The translations under genes were made by a program, and so were the position numbers. From positions 56,307-120,306 of the forward strand of contig NZ_CH724147.1 of assembly GCF_000153325.1 (NCBI RefSeq): a stretch of DNA of 64,000 nt, in the 5' to 3' direction. Positions 35,862-45,743 of this stretch are shown piece by piece; position 1 is the stretch's first letter; each line of letters begins with the position of its first letter. Origin of the DNA: Photobacterium sp. SKA34 (GTDB lineage Bacteria > Pseudomonadota > Gammaproteobacteria > Enterobacterales > Vibrionaceae). The notes beneath the pieces were generated by a model. That model saw nothing but the letters and a program-made list of their open reading frames with translations. It was not told the DNA's origin and searched no databases.

Positions 35862-36314
35862 TTAGCTATCTGCATGCAGACGACGTACCGCTGCATTCAG
35901 GGCGAATTCATAGCCGTCAGGGCCTAAGCCACAAATCACGCCTACTGCTTTATCGGATAAGTAAGAATGATGACGGAAAGGTTCACGAGCGTGGACATTA
36001 GATAAATGTACTTCAATAAACGGAATGGCGACGCCGAGTAAGGCATCACGAAGGGCTACACTCGTATGAGTAAAAGCTGCAGGGTTAATAATGATGAAAT
36101 CGACCTTGCCATAAGCTTGATGGATTGCATCAATTAACACATGTTCCGCGTTGGATTGAATATGATCTAATGCCACACCTAATTGGGTCGCTTTAGCAGT
36201 GAGCCCATCAACCACTTGGGTTAATGTTTGGTGGCCATAATGCCCCGGCTCTCGTAGACCTAGTAAGTTAAGGTTAGGTCCATTTATTAATAAAATTCGT
36301 TTAACGGTCGACAT
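35862..36314 (-). CDS. aroQ: 3-dehydroquinate dehydratase, type II
   Basis: Dodecameric enzyme of the shikimate pathway, 150 aa. ILLINGPNLNLLGLREPGHYG carries the flexible-loop Arg and Tyr. NPAAFTHTSVALRDAL and EVHLSNVHAREPFRHHS contain the catalytic His and substrate-binding residues. Heads the aroQ-accBC unit, the normal order in vibrios. Confidence 0.96.
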   Translation of the reverse strand: MSTVKRILLINGPNLNLLGLREPGHYGHQTLTQVVDGLTAKATQLGVALDHIQSNAEHVLIDAIHQAYGKVDFIIINPAAFTHTSVALRDALLGVAIPFIEVHLSNVHAREPFRHHSYLSDKAVGVICGLGPDGYEFALNAAVRRLHADS

Positions 36315-36761
36315 CTTGACGTATTTTCACTTGTTTATGAGGTTAAACTCTAACAACTTGCAAGCTTATGCAATTTTGTTTCCGTGTGTCCGTTTTTTTA
36401 CTGCTAAACGTTCATTGTTGAGCAATTATAGAGAATTCACCGCAAATCGCAGCAAAATACTGGTCTAATCACCACTTTTTTGTGTGAACACGTGTAAGCC
36501 GTAGTGGGAAGTGTCGTTACTCTTAGTGGTTTTATCTTACGACAAGTTCACTCAACTAAGTGTAAGAATTTAGTAATAATTATGACTAAATTCGCTGCAT
36601 TCCCACAATATGAAAAACGGTAAAGTTCAGTAGATAATATTTGACGAATAAATCAACAATCAAGCTGTTGATTTATTCAGCATTGCGATCAAAGTGGCGT
36701 ATTTTAGGCTGAGAATGCTAGAAGTTAGCTGAATTAAATAAAGATAATGATGGGGTGAAAA
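36315..36761. other. 447-nt non-coding stretch upstream of aroQ
   Basis: No gene seen on either strand. It must carry the aroQ-accBC promoter. Its clearest element is a perfect 13-bp inverted repeat at 36646-36678: GAATAAATCAACA, loop ATCAAGC, TGTTGATTTATTC. The stem is AT-rich with no T-run, so it is more likely a protein-binding site or a small RNA element than a terminator. Confidence 0.5.
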
Positions 36762-36790
36762 TAAAAAAGGCCGCAATTGAGCGGCCTTTA
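36762..36790 (-). terminator. terminator after acs
   Basis: On the minus strand AAAGGCCGCTC, AATT, GCGGCCTTTTTTATTTTC-type T-run; 21 nt past the acs stop. Confidence 0.9.
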
Positions 36791-36810
36791 TATATTGATA
36801 AAAAAGTTGA

Positions 36811-38760
36811 TTACATCACTTTTTGTTTTTCTTCAATGAGTCGATCAACAACAGTTGGATCTGCAAGTGTTGAAGTATCACCTAAGGTTGAGGTATCTCC
36901 AGTTGCTATCTTACGAAGAATTCGACGCATGATCTTACCTGAACGTGTTTTTGGTAATGCATCTGTCCAATGTAAGAAGTCTGGTGTGGCGATAGGACCA
37001 ATTTCCTTACGTACCCAGTTTTTCACTTCTTTATGCAGTTCTGCACTTGGAATTTCACCATCGTTTAGAGTGATGTAAGCATAAATTGCTTGGCCTTTTA
37101 TCTCATGTGGTACACCCACAATCGCCGCTTCTGCAATCTTATCGAAAGCAACGAGTGCTGATTCAATTTCAGCCGTCCCCATACGGTGACCTGAAATATT
37201 TAACACGTCATCGACACGACCTGTGATCCAGTAATAACCGTCTTCATCACGACGCGCACCGTCACCGGTGAAATACATGCCTTTAAAGGTAGAGAAATAA
37301 GTCTGTTCAAAACGTTCGTGATCGCCGCAAAGCGTACGCATTTGACCAGGCCATGAATCGGTCATGACTAAGTTACCGTCAGTGGCGCCTTCAAGGATAT
37401 TACCGACGTTATCAACGAGTGCAGGTTGTACACCAAAGAAAGGACGTGTTGCAGATCCTGGTTTTAGTGCGGTTGCACCCGGTAGTGGTGTAATTAAGAT
37501 CCCGCCTGTTTCTGTTTGCCACCATGTATCTACGATTGGGCAACGTTTGTCGCCAATTGTGCGGTGATACCACTCCCATGCTTCTGGGTTAATGGGTTCG
37601 CCGACAGAGCCCATGATACGCAGTGAGGAGCGGTTAGTTCCTTGAATCGCTTCATCACCTTTCGCCATCAGAGCACGAATAGCGGTAGGCGCTGTGTATA
37701 AAATACTGACTTGGTGCTTATCCACCACTTCGCTCATGCGACTGGTTGATGGGTATGTTGGCACGCCTTCAAATAATACTGTGGTTGCACCATTAGCTAG
37801 TGGTCCGTATACCAAGTAGCTGTGACCTGTGATCCAGCCCACATCTGCGGTACACCAGTACACATCACCGTCTTGGTAATCAAATACATATTTAAACGTC
37901 ATCGTAGCGTAAACTAGATAGCCACCTGTGGTGTGAAGTACACCTTTAGGCTTACCCGTTGAGCCTGATGTGTAAAGAATAAAAAGAGGATCTTCAGCGT
38001 TCATTGGCTCAGGAGCACAGTGAGTCGAAGCCACGGCAGTTGCTTCATGCCACCATACATCGCGGTCATCATTCCAAGCGACTTCACCACCGGTGCGTTT
38101 AAAGACAACCACTTTTTCAACCGTCGTTACTTCAGGGTTTACTAGTGCGTCGTCTACATTTTTCTTAAGGGGAACGGCACGCCCACCACGCACACCTTCA
38201 TCAGCAGTAACAACCACTTTTGCATTTGAATCGATAATGCGTCCAGCCAATGCTTCTGGAGAGAAACCACCAAAGACGATAGTGTGCACTGCACCAATAC
38301 GGGTACAAGCGAGCATTGCAATTGCCGCTTCGGCAACCATTGGCATGTAAAGACACACCACATCACCTTTACGCACACCTTGGCTCTTTAGGGCGTTAGC
38401 AAACTGACAGACTTCTTGATGTAATTCATTGTAGGTTAGGATGGCATCATCATTTGGATCATCACCTTCCCAAATAATAGCGGCTTGCTCGCCTTTGGTC
38501 GCGAGGTGGCGATCAATACAGTTAGCAGAGACATTAAGCTCACCGTCTTCAAACCATTTAATGCTGACGTGGCCGGTATCAAATGAGGTGTTTTTAACTT
38601 TAGTAAATGGTGTCATCCAATCAACGATTTGGCCATGTTCACGCCAAAAGCCTTCTGGGTTAATTACTGATTGCTGATACATTTCACGGTATTGCTCTTC
38701 ATTGATATGAGCTGTTTTTGTGATGGTCTCATTGACCGGATAAACGTGAACCTCACTCAT
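36811..38760 (-). CDS. acs: Acetyl-coenzyme A synthetase
   Basis: AMP-forming ligase converting acetate to acetyl-CoA via acetyl-AMP; the high-affinity acetate assimilation route. 649 aa (E. coli 652). The P-loop LFILYTSGSTGKPKG, the acetyl pocket VDTWWQTETGG and the C-terminal PKTRSGKIMRRIL, whose Lys is acetylated in regulation, are all present. The neighbouring sensor kinase, symporter and response regulator genes form the acetate-switch system. Upstream of acs is a GTCTA-CAAT-TAGAC palindrome. Confidence 0.98.
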   Translation of the reverse strand: MSEVHVYPVNETITKTAHINEEQYREMYQQSVINPEGFWREHGQIVDWMTPFTKVKNTSFDTGHVSIKWFEDGELNVSANCIDRHLATKGEQAAIIWEGDDPNDDAILTYNELHQEVCQFANALKSQGVRKGDVVCLYMPMVAEAAIAMLACTRIGAVHTIVFGGFSPEALAGRIIDSNAKVVVTADEGVRGGRAVPLKKNVDDALVNPEVTTVEKVVVFKRTGGEVAWNDDRDVWWHEATAVASTHCAPEPMNAEDPLFILYTSGSTGKPKGVLHTTGGYLVYATMTFKYVFDYQDGDVYWCTADVGWITGHSYLVYGPLANGATTVLFEGVPTYPSTSRMSEVVDKHQVSILYTAPTAIRALMAKGDEAIQGTNRSSLRIMGSVGEPINPEAWEWYHRTIGDKRCPIVDTWWQTETGGILITPLPGATALKPGSATRPFFGVQPALVDNVGNILEGATDGNLVMTDSWPGQMRTLCGDHERFEQTYFSTFKGMYFTGDGARRDEDGYYWITGRVDDVLNISGHRMGTAEIESALVAFDKIAEAAIVGVPHEIKGQAIYAYITLNDGEIPSAELHKEVKNWVRKEIGPIATPDFLHWTDALPKTRSGKIMRRILRKIATGDTSTLGDTSTLADPTVVDRLIEEKQKVM

Positions 38761-39145
38761 CCTATTCTCCTTGAGTTCTAATACCTTCTGCGCCCTGCAT
38801 CCTTAGCCGATGTAATAAGGGTGAGCAAACTGACTTTTTATAGTTGTTTGTGCTGCTTATACGGTGTTCCATTTTGTGTATGTCTACAATTAGACTTTAG
38901 GATGAGAGAGCTGGATCAAAGGGCGTAAATATAAGTTACATGGATTTTTCATGACAATTTGTAAGGGGGATATCTCAACTAAGTGATAGCGTGAGACGAA
39001 TATAAAAAATAAAAGAGATCTCTGTCGCACTATTGGAGTAATCATGTGTTGTTATTGGGTTTAAATTGCGCGCTGGCATTAGGTTGAGAAGAAAACTACG
39101 TCATAATATGTTGCTTTTTTATTCACCACATTATGCGAGATCACT
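38761..39145. promoter_or_regulatory. 385-nt divergent control region between acs and hcaT-like gene
   Basis: No gene seen. It contains GTCTACAATTAGAC (38882-38895, a perfect 5-bp inverted repeat with 4-nt spacer), overlapping ACTTTAG (38894-38900). A similar TCTA-N8-ACTTTAG arrangement occurs upstream of the symporter genes at 46092-46110. Both are candidates for CrbR binding (inference). Confidence 0.4.
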
Positions 39146-40321
39146 ATGTTTACACGTTCGCCCTACAGCTGGAGCTCACAATACTTGTTGGGCTTTTTCT
39201 TCTCTTACGGTGTTTATCTGCCATTTTGGGCTATTTGGTTTAAGCATATTGGAGTGGATGATTCTGATATTGGCTTGTTGCTGGGCTTAGGTTTTGCCGT
39301 TCGTTGCTTAGCTAATTTAGTATTAACTCCGCGTATCCACAAAGTAGAGCATCTTATTCCTGCTTTACGAGGTTTTACCCTGCTCGGTTTGCTTGCCTGT
39401 ATTCTTTATATTGTCGGTGGTGGGGGACTATGGGTACTTGCCGCTGTCACTATCTTATTTAATTTATCAGCTGGGCCTATCGTGCCAATTTCTGATGCTA
39501 TCGTGAACCATTATGCAAAAGGTGGGCATCTTGATTATGGTCGCACCCGTCTGTGGGGATCGATTGCCTTTATTGCTGGATCAACGGTAGTAGGGATGCT
39601 GGCTAATCACTATGGTGCCGATATCATTCCGTGGGTGGCATTATCTGGATTAGTGTTCTCGCAGTTAATGGCGGCAAGAAATCCTGCGATTATGCCATTC
39701 GATGAGGGAAGCTCTGAGCAAGTTCGCCCTGCATTGCGGGCGATTTTATGTAATGGTGCGGTGATTAAGTTGATTGTGGTTGCGGCATTACTGCAAGGTA
39801 GTCATGCGGCTTATTATGGTTTTAGCTCTATCTATTGGCAGAAAATTGGTTTTAGTGAATCAATGATCGGTTACCTATGGAGCTTCAGTGTTGCTGCAGA
39901 AGTTATGGTATTTCTGGTTAGTAAGCGCTTATTTTCTGGTTGGTCGGTAAATAATATGTTCCGCTTAGCAGCATTCGGCGTCTTGGTACGTTGGGGGTTA
40001 ACGGCCACTTTGACAGATCAATGGCTGATGTTTCCCGTTCAAGCTTTACATGGCGTAACCTTTGCTGCAGCTCACTTAGCGGCGATTCGTTATATTCAAC
40101 AACAGCCGAGTAATCATTCTGTCGCGCTGCAATCGCTGTATAACGCGATCCCTCTTGGGGCGGTAATGGCAGTATTAACGTCGATGAGTGGGTGGATGTA
40201 TGGCAGTTGGGGCGCGAATGTCTTTTGGATCATGGCCGCGATGGCTTTTCCTGTGTTCTTTATTCGTTTAGCACCACCTCAACAGATCGCGGCGACGGAA
40301 TATAAAACCAGTAAAGCATAG
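39146..40321 (+). CDS. hcaT: MFS transporter, HcaT (3-phenylpropionate carrier) family
   Basis: A 391-aa inner-membrane carrier with about 12 hydrophobic segments. YLLGFFFSYGVYLPFWAIWFK, LDYGRTRLWGSIAFIAGS and LLQGSHAAYYGFSSIYW closely match E. coli HcaT. The phenylpropionate substrate is proven only in enterics; no catabolic hca genes are present here, so the cargo is uncertain. It is divergent from acs and ends in a terminator before the CrbS-like kinase. Confidence 0.85.
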   Translation: MFTRSPYSWSSQYLLGFFFSYGVYLPFWAIWFKHIGVDDSDIGLLLGLGFAVRCLANLVLTPRIHKVEHLIPALRGFTLLGLLACILYIVGGGGLWVLAAVTILFNLSAGPIVPISDAIVNHYAKGGHLDYGRTRLWGSIAFIAGSTVVGMLANHYGADIIPWVALSGLVFSQLMAARNPAIMPFDEGSSEQVRPALRAILCNGAVIKLIVVAALLQGSHAAYYGFSSIYWQKIGFSESMIGYLWSFSVAAEVMVFLVSKRLFSGWSVNNMFRLAAFGVLVRWGLTATLTDQWLMFPVQALHGVTFAAAHLAAIRYIQQQPSNHSVALQSLYNAIPLGAVMAVLTSMSGWMYGSWGANVFWIMAAMAFPVFFIRLAPPQQIAATEYKTSKA

Positions 40322-40340
40322 TGATTACTAACTTCTACTA

Positions 40341-40372
40341 TAAAGTGCAGTCTTAATGGCTGCGCTTTTTTA
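40341..40372 (+). terminator. terminator after the hcaT-like gene
   Basis: AAAGTGCAG, 8-nt loop, CTGCGCTTTTTTATT. Confidence 0.8.
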
Positions 40373-40436
40373 TTGCGACAAAGAAAAGAGAAAGCTCACT
40401 GTCTTACTGAGAGAACTGTGATCAGACAGGATTGAG

Positions 40437-40453
40437 TAAGTTGTGACAACTTA
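40437..40453. promoter_or_regulatory. operator-like palindrome upstream of crbS
   Basis: TAAGTTG, TGA spacer, CAACTTA: perfect 7-bp arms, 39 nt before the start codon. Binder unknown. Confidence 0.35.
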
Positions 40454-40491
40454 GTTACAGTGGTGAATCAGTTTAAAAAGGATGATGTGTG

Positions 40492-43400
40492 ATGGTACAG
40501 GGATGGATTGTTATAACCGTATCACTGGTATATCTCGGCGTACTGTTCGCGATTGCATGGTATGGCGATAAAAAAAGCCAATGGTTAGCAGGGTGGCGAC
40601 CGTGGATATATAGTTTATCCATTGCGGTGTATTGTACTTCATGGAGTTTCTTCGGCACGGTGGGGCAAGCTAGCCGTGAGTTGTGGTCTTTCCTCCCTAT
40701 TTATCTCGCGCCAATTATTGTATTTACCTTAGGCTGGAAAGTCTTAGCTCGGCTGATATTTATTGCTAAGCGTGAACATATTACTTCGATAGCTGATTTC
40801 ATCGCGGCCCGTTACGGAAAGTCGCAAGGGTTAGCGATGCTCGTCACCGTGATTGCGGTGATAGGTATTTTGCCTTATATCGCGTTGCAGTTGCGTGGTA
40901 TTACGATGGGGCTTGAACAGATCACGCCGAATTTTGGCGAGATGTTCAATCTCGAAGGGTTAGATACTGCGTGGATAGTATCTGGTGTACTAGCAGTATT
41001 TTCTATTTTGTTTGGTACTCGGCATATTGATTCTACCGAGCATCACCGCGGCATGATGATGGCGATAGCGTTTGAATCATTGATCAAGCTTGCTGCGTTT
41101 CTTGCGGTCGGAATTTTTGCGCTGAGTTTATTTAAAACCGCCCCTCAGCTTAACGCACTAAGTTGGCAATCACTTACTTACACATCACCTAATATCGGTA
41201 GCCTATTTATTCATATGCTACTTACCATGGCGGCAATTATCTGTTTGCCTCGTCAATTTCATACCATTGTAGTGGAAAACCATAGCCAAGCTGATTTACA
41301 TAAAGCCCGTTGGATTTTTCCTTGTTACCTGTTCTTAATGGGGATTTTTGTTATCCCTCTTGCTTTGATTGGCCAGCAATTACTGCCGAATGTGTTAGCA
41401 GATACTTACGTGATTAATTTGCCCTTACAGCAAGGTGCGAACGGCATTGCGCTGCTCGCTTTTATTGGTGGTGCTTCAGCGGCGACAGGTATGGTCATTG
41501 TATCAACTATCGCTTTGGCAATTATGGTATCTAATGATTTAGTGATGCCATTAATGTTACGTCGAGTACGCATTGGACCGCGTAATTTTTCTGCCTTTTC
41601 AGGTTTATTATTAAATGTCCGTCGGGTGTTAATTGCAGTGTTGTTACTTGCGGCATGGGGTTTTTACCATGTGCTAGATAACGTCCATTCACTGTCGGCG
41701 ATAGGTTTATTATCATTTGCTGCGATTGCACAATTTGCCCCAGCGTTGCTCGGCGGTATTTACTGGCGCTTTGGTAATAAAAAAGGCGTGTACACCGGTT
41801 TAGTTGGTGGGATGATGATTTGGCTTATTACCATGATGAGCCAAACCAGTATGTTGGCTGGGGATGCTGGAAGTAATTTTTTGCTGTGGCTATTAAGCCC
41901 ACCACAACTGCCTATTTTACGAAGTTTATCTTCTGTTGATTGGGGCATGTTGTTGAGCTTATGCGTCAATGTCAGTTTGTTTGTCGGGATTTCATTAATA
42001 ACGCGCTCGTCACTCACTGAACGTTTACAAGCGGCTTCTTTTGTTGGTGCCTCTCCTGCAGAAACAGAAGATGGGAGCTTATATCAAACCCGTGTGACGG
42101 TCGCTGAATTAGAAATGTTGGCTTCGCGTTTTGTTGGCCGTAAACGCGTTCGTCATTCTTTTGCTCAGTTTGCCAAGCAGCAAGATAATCGTTTAGAGCC
42201 TGAACAACAAGCATCTGCTAGCATGATCCGCCATACCGAAAGAGTATTGGCTGGCGTTTTTGGTGCATCTTCAGCAAGGTTAGTGCTTACTTCCGCTTTG
42301 CAGGGTAGAAACATGCAATTAGAAGAAGTCGCAACGATTGTTGATGAAGCTTCTGAGTTGTTTGATTTTAGCCGAGGGTTATTACAAGGAGCGATTGAAC
42401 ATATTAGTCAAGGTATTGCTGTGGTTGATAAACAGCTTCGGCTGGTGGCATGGAACCAACGATATTTAGAGCAGTTTTCTTTTCCTCCGGGTTTGATCCA
42501 AGTCGGTCGCCCAATTACTGATGTGATTCGGTATAACGCTGAGCAAGGATTATGTGGCCCCGGCGATCCTGAAGCACATGTTGCTAAACGAGTTGAGCAT
42601 TTACAGCGGGGAACGGCGCATACGTCATCGCGAATCCGCCCTGATGGACAAGTGATAGAAGTGCAAGGTAACCCAATGCCTGGTGGTGGCTTTGTGATGA
42701 GTTTTAGTGATATTACCGCGTTTCGTCAGGTTGAAATGGCATTAAAAGAAGCCAATGAAAACCTTGAAGCGCGAGTTAAAGAGCGGACCCAACAGCTTGA
42801 ACAATTGAATCATCAATTAATGATAGCCACTCAGCAAGCAGAACAACAAGCGCAATCAAAAAGTCGTTTTTTAGCTGCGGTGAGTCATGATTTGATGCAA
42901 CCACTCAATGCTGCACGCCTATTTTCATCGTCGTTAACCGAAGTCGCTGAGGGTAAAGAGAGTGTGCGTTTAGCCACTCATATCGAAAGTGCATTAGGAG
43001 CGGCAGAAGATCTGATTGGAGACCTATTGGATGTCTCTCGTTTAGAGGCCGGTAAATTACAAACGCATATTGTGCCGTTTAAAGTCAGTGATGTGTTCAA
43101 TACTTTATCGGCTGAATTTGGTGCTTTAGCGCAACAACAAAAGATCACCTTTGATGTGGTATGTAGTGATGCGGTGATCATCTCTGATGCCAAGCTCTTA
43201 CGCCGTGCTTTGCAAAATTTCTTAACCAATGCCTTTCGTTATAACCCTAGCGGTAAAGTGTTGTTAGGTGTGAGACGTCGAGGTTTGCGTTTGCAGATTG
43301 AGGTTTGGGACAATGGACCGGGGATCCCTATAGAAAAGCAGACCAATATTTTTGATGAATTTACCCGTATAGAACAAACGGGGAGCGAGCATGGTTTGGG

Positions 43401-43944
43401 GTTAGGGCTGGCGATTGCGCGTGGGATCTCACGAGTGTTGGATCACCCATTAGATTTACGCTCATGGCAGGGAAAAGGCACGGTATTTTCGTTATCAGTA
43501 CCATTAGGTAATGCGTCTATGCTAGCAGCTTGTTCGCAGGTATCCACAACCGAGATCAAAGCGCCATTAGTTGGGCTGAAAGTGCTGTGTGTCGATAATG
43601 AAAGTGACATTTTATTAGGAATGGAAACCTTACTCACTCGCTGGGGCTGTGAGGTTAAATTAGCTGAAAATCTTGATGAAGCTATGTGTGCTCTCGATCA
43701 ACAGTGGCAACCCGATGTGATCTTTAGTGATTACCATTTATCCCATCAACAAACAGGATTAGAAGTATTGCTGCAATGCCGTTCAAGGTTAGGTGATAAT
43801 TTTAAAGGGGTGGTGATTAGTGCAGATAGAATGACCGAAAATCAGGCCGCGATCCGAGGGCATGGTTTTGGGTTTATTAGTAAACCGGTTAAGCCATTAA
43901 AACTTCGTGCGGTACTGAATCAATGTTTGCCTGTAGAAGCGTAA
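40492..43944 (+). CDS. crbS: CrbS-like hybrid histidine kinase with sodium-symporter domain
   Basis: A 1150-aa sensor. Residues about 1-500 form an SSS-type transporter domain with about 13 membrane helices. Then come a PAS domain (about 625-745; LLQGAIEHISQGIAVVDKQ), a coiled coil, and a HisKA domain with phosphoacceptor His799 in AAVSHDLMQPLNA. The ATPase domain has NFLTNAFRYNP, DNGPGIP and GLGLGLAIA. A C-terminal receiver has Asp1080 in FSDYHLS. In Vibrio, CrbS with CrbR switches on acs for acetate use; the clustering here with acs, an acetate-type symporter and a LuxR-type regulator supports the same role. ATG 40492 is chosen over GTG 40489 by AAGGA spacing. Confidence 0.88.
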   Translation: MVQGWIVITVSLVYLGVLFAIAWYGDKKSQWLAGWRPWIYSLSIAVYCTSWSFFGTVGQASRELWSFLPIYLAPIIVFTLGWKVLARLIFIAKREHITSIADFIAARYGKSQGLAMLVTVIAVIGILPYIALQLRGITMGLEQITPNFGEMFNLEGLDTAWIVSGVLAVFSILFGTRHIDSTEHHRGMMMAIAFESLIKLAAFLAVGIFALSLFKTAPQLNALSWQSLTYTSPNIGSLFIHMLLTMAAIICLPRQFHTIVVENHSQADLHKARWIFPCYLFLMGIFVIPLALIGQQLLPNVLADTYVINLPLQQGANGIALLAFIGGASAATGMVIVSTIALAIMVSNDLVMPLMLRRVRIGPRNFSAFSGLLLNVRRVLIAVLLLAAWGFYHVLDNVHSLSAIGLLSFAAIAQFAPALLGGIYWRFGNKKGVYTGLVGGMMIWLITMMSQTSMLAGDAGSNFLLWLLSPPQLPILRSLSSVDWGMLLSLCVNVSLFVGISLITRSSLTERLQAASFVGASPAETEDGSLYQTRVTVAELEMLASRFVGRKRVRHSFAQFAKQQDNRLEPEQQASASMIRHTERVLAGVFGASSARLVLTSALQGRNMQLEEVATIVDEASELFDFSRGLLQGAIEHISQGIAVVDKQLRLVAWNQRYLEQFSFPPGLIQVGRPITDVIRYNAEQGLCGPGDPEAHVAKRVEHLQRGTAHTSSRIRPDGQVIEVQGNPMPGGGFVMSFSDITAFRQVEMALKEANENLEARVKERTQQLEQLNHQLMIATQQAEQQAQSKSRFLAAVSHDLMQPLNAARLFSSSLTEVAEGKESVRLATHIESALGAAEDLIGDLLDVSRLEAGKLQTHIVPFKVSDVFNTLSAEFGALAQQQKITFDVVCSDAVIISDAKLLRRALQNFLTNAFRYNPSGKVLLGVRRRGLRLQIEVWDNGPGIPIEKQTNIFDEFTRIEQTGSEHGLGLGLAIARGISRVLDHPLDLRSWQGKGTVFSLSVPLGNASMLAACSQVSTTEIKAPLVGLKVLCVDNESDILLGMETLLTRWGCEVKLAENLDEAMCALDQQWQPDVIFSDYHLSHQQTGLEVLLQCRSRLGDNFKGVVISADRMTENQAAIRGHGFGFISKPVKPLKLRAVLNQCLPVEA

Positions 43945-43965
43945 TGTGAATTAGCATAAAGAAAA

Positions 43966-43990
43966 AGGCGGAGTCCAATGGACTCCGCAA
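43966..43990 (-). terminator. terminator of the symporter operon, convergent with crbS
   Basis: GCGGAGTCC, AATG, GGACTCCGC stem. The minus-strand side runs into CTTTTTC, the plus side only into AAAAAC, so it best serves the minus-strand symporter gene. Confidence 0.8.
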
Positions 43991-44028
43991 AAACTAGGGA
44001 GTATAGCTAAGGATAAGTGATGTATTGC

Positions 44029-45732
44029 TTAGTGATCTTGAGCTGCGCCAGAGCCTTGAGGGAAGCGGATAGATTCCACCATCTCCTGGACATCGTCAGG
44101 TACTTCGGCAGTAAACTTATTCACAACAATCGCGACAACAAAGTTTAGACACATACCAAGCGTACCGATCCCTTCAGGGCTAATACCAAAGAACCAGTTG
44201 TCGGGTGTACTTGCTGCGGGGTTTATAAATTTGAAGTAAATAATGTAGGCTGCAGTGAAAGTAATACCCGAAATCATGCCTGCTATCGCCCCTGATTTAT
44301 TCATCTTCTTATAGAAGATCCCAAGAATAATGGCAGGGAAGAAAGAGGCTGCGGCTAAGCCGAACGAGAAAGCAACCACTTGAGCAACAAAGCCAGGTGG
44401 ATTAATCCCTAAGTAACCCGCCCCCACAATCGCTACGGCGGCACCAATACGGGCGGCGAGTAATTCTTGTTTGTCTGTCATGTCCGGTTTAAAGCCTTTT
44501 TTCAGTAAATCATGTGAAATAGAGGTGGAGATCACCAGTAGTAATCCCGCAGCGGTTGATAGTGCGGCAGCTAAACCACCGGCGGCAAGCAGTGCGACAA
44601 CCCAGTTAGGTAATTGAGCAAGTTCAGGGCTGGCTAATACAATGATGTCACGGTTGATCTTCATTTCATTACGATCATCGCCAGAGTAGAACATCTTGCC
44701 GTCATTATTTTTATCTTCCCACGCTACAAGCCCAGTTTTTTCCCAGTTTTTCACCCAACCAGGTGCTTTCTCGGCAGGAACCCCCTTCATATCTGGACCA
44801 TTAATCGTATCAATCATATTTACACGGGCAAACGCAGCAACAGCAGGCGCGGTGGTATATAAAATGGCAATAAAGACTAATGCCCAGCCCGCTGATACGC
44901 GTGCATCTTTTACTTTAGGCACGGTGAAAAAGCGGATAATTACGTGAGGTAGACCTGCAGTACCCACCATAAGAGCAGCACAGATGAAGAACACATCTAC
45001 CATGCTTTTTGAACCATCGGTGTAAGCGGTGAAGCCAAGCTCAGTGGTTAAACCATCAAGTTTCTCAAGTAGATAAGTTTCAGAGCCATTGATCGTTGAT
45101 CCCAAACCAAATTGTGGAATAGGTGAGCCAGTCATCATTAAAGAAGTAAAAATAGCGGGAACCATGAAGGCAAAAATTAACACACAGTATTGCGCGACTT
45201 GGGTGTAAGTGATCCCTTTCATGCCGCCCATTACCGCGTAGAAGAATACGATCCCCATACCGATAATGATCCCCATGTTGATATCCACTTCTAAGAAACG
45301 AGCGAATACTACCCCAACCCCACGCATTTGGCCTGCTACATAAGTGAATGAAACAAAAATGGCACAGAACACAGCCACCATGCGGGCTGTTTTAGAGTAA
45401 TAACGATCGCCGATAAAATCAGGTACCGTGAATTTACCGAATTTACGTAAATAAGGTGCCAGACATAGTGCTAATAATACGTAGCCGCCAGTCCAACCCA
45501 TTAAGTAGACGCCACCATCGTAACCAATGAATGAGATGATTCCCGCCATTGAAATAAATGAGGCAGCAGACATCCAGTCTGCAGCTGTTGCCATGCCATT
45601 AGCGACAGGGTGGACCCCACCGCCAGCAACATAGAACTCACTGGTTGATCCCGCACGAGCCCAAATGGCAATGCCGATATAAATGGCGAATGTAATGCCG
45701 ACGAGAATAAAGGTCCAAGTTTGAATATCCAT
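44029..45732 (-). CDS. actP: Acetate-type sodium:solute symporter, large subunit (VC2705 subfamily, ActP-like)
   Basis: A 567-aa SSS-family permease with about 13 membrane helices. FYVAGGGVHPVANGMATAADWMSAASFI and GGMKGITYTQVAQYCVLIFAF are characteristic. It belongs to the type that pairs with a DUF4212 small subunit, whose gene lies 11 nt upstream. Substrate is probably acetate or another short monocarboxylate, from its position between acs and crbR. An extra hydrophilic loop at about residues 325-355 (WEDKNNDGKMFYSGDDRN) looks like a calcium-binding DxNxDG loop, absent from E. coli ActP as I recall. Confidence 0.88.
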   Translation of the reverse strand: MDIQTWTFILVGITFAIYIGIAIWARAGSTSEFYVAGGGVHPVANGMATAADWMSAASFISMAGIISFIGYDGGVYLMGWTGGYVLLALCLAPYLRKFGKFTVPDFIGDRYYSKTARMVAVFCAIFVSFTYVAGQMRGVGVVFARFLEVDINMGIIIGMGIVFFYAVMGGMKGITYTQVAQYCVLIFAFMVPAIFTSLMMTGSPIPQFGLGSTINGSETYLLEKLDGLTTELGFTAYTDGSKSMVDVFFICAALMVGTAGLPHVIIRFFTVPKVKDARVSAGWALVFIAILYTTAPAVAAFARVNMIDTINGPDMKGVPAEKAPGWVKNWEKTGLVAWEDKNNDGKMFYSGDDRNEMKINRDIIVLASPELAQLPNWVVALLAAGGLAAALSTAAGLLLVISTSISHDLLKKGFKPDMTDKQELLAARIGAAVAIVGAGYLGINPPGFVAQVVAFSFGLAAASFFPAIILGIFYKKMNKSGAIAGMISGITFTAAYIIYFKFINPAASTPDNWFFGISPEGIGTLGMCLNFVVAIVVNKFTAEVPDDVQEMVESIRFPQGSGAAQDH

Positions 45733-45743
45733 TTGACGCTTCC

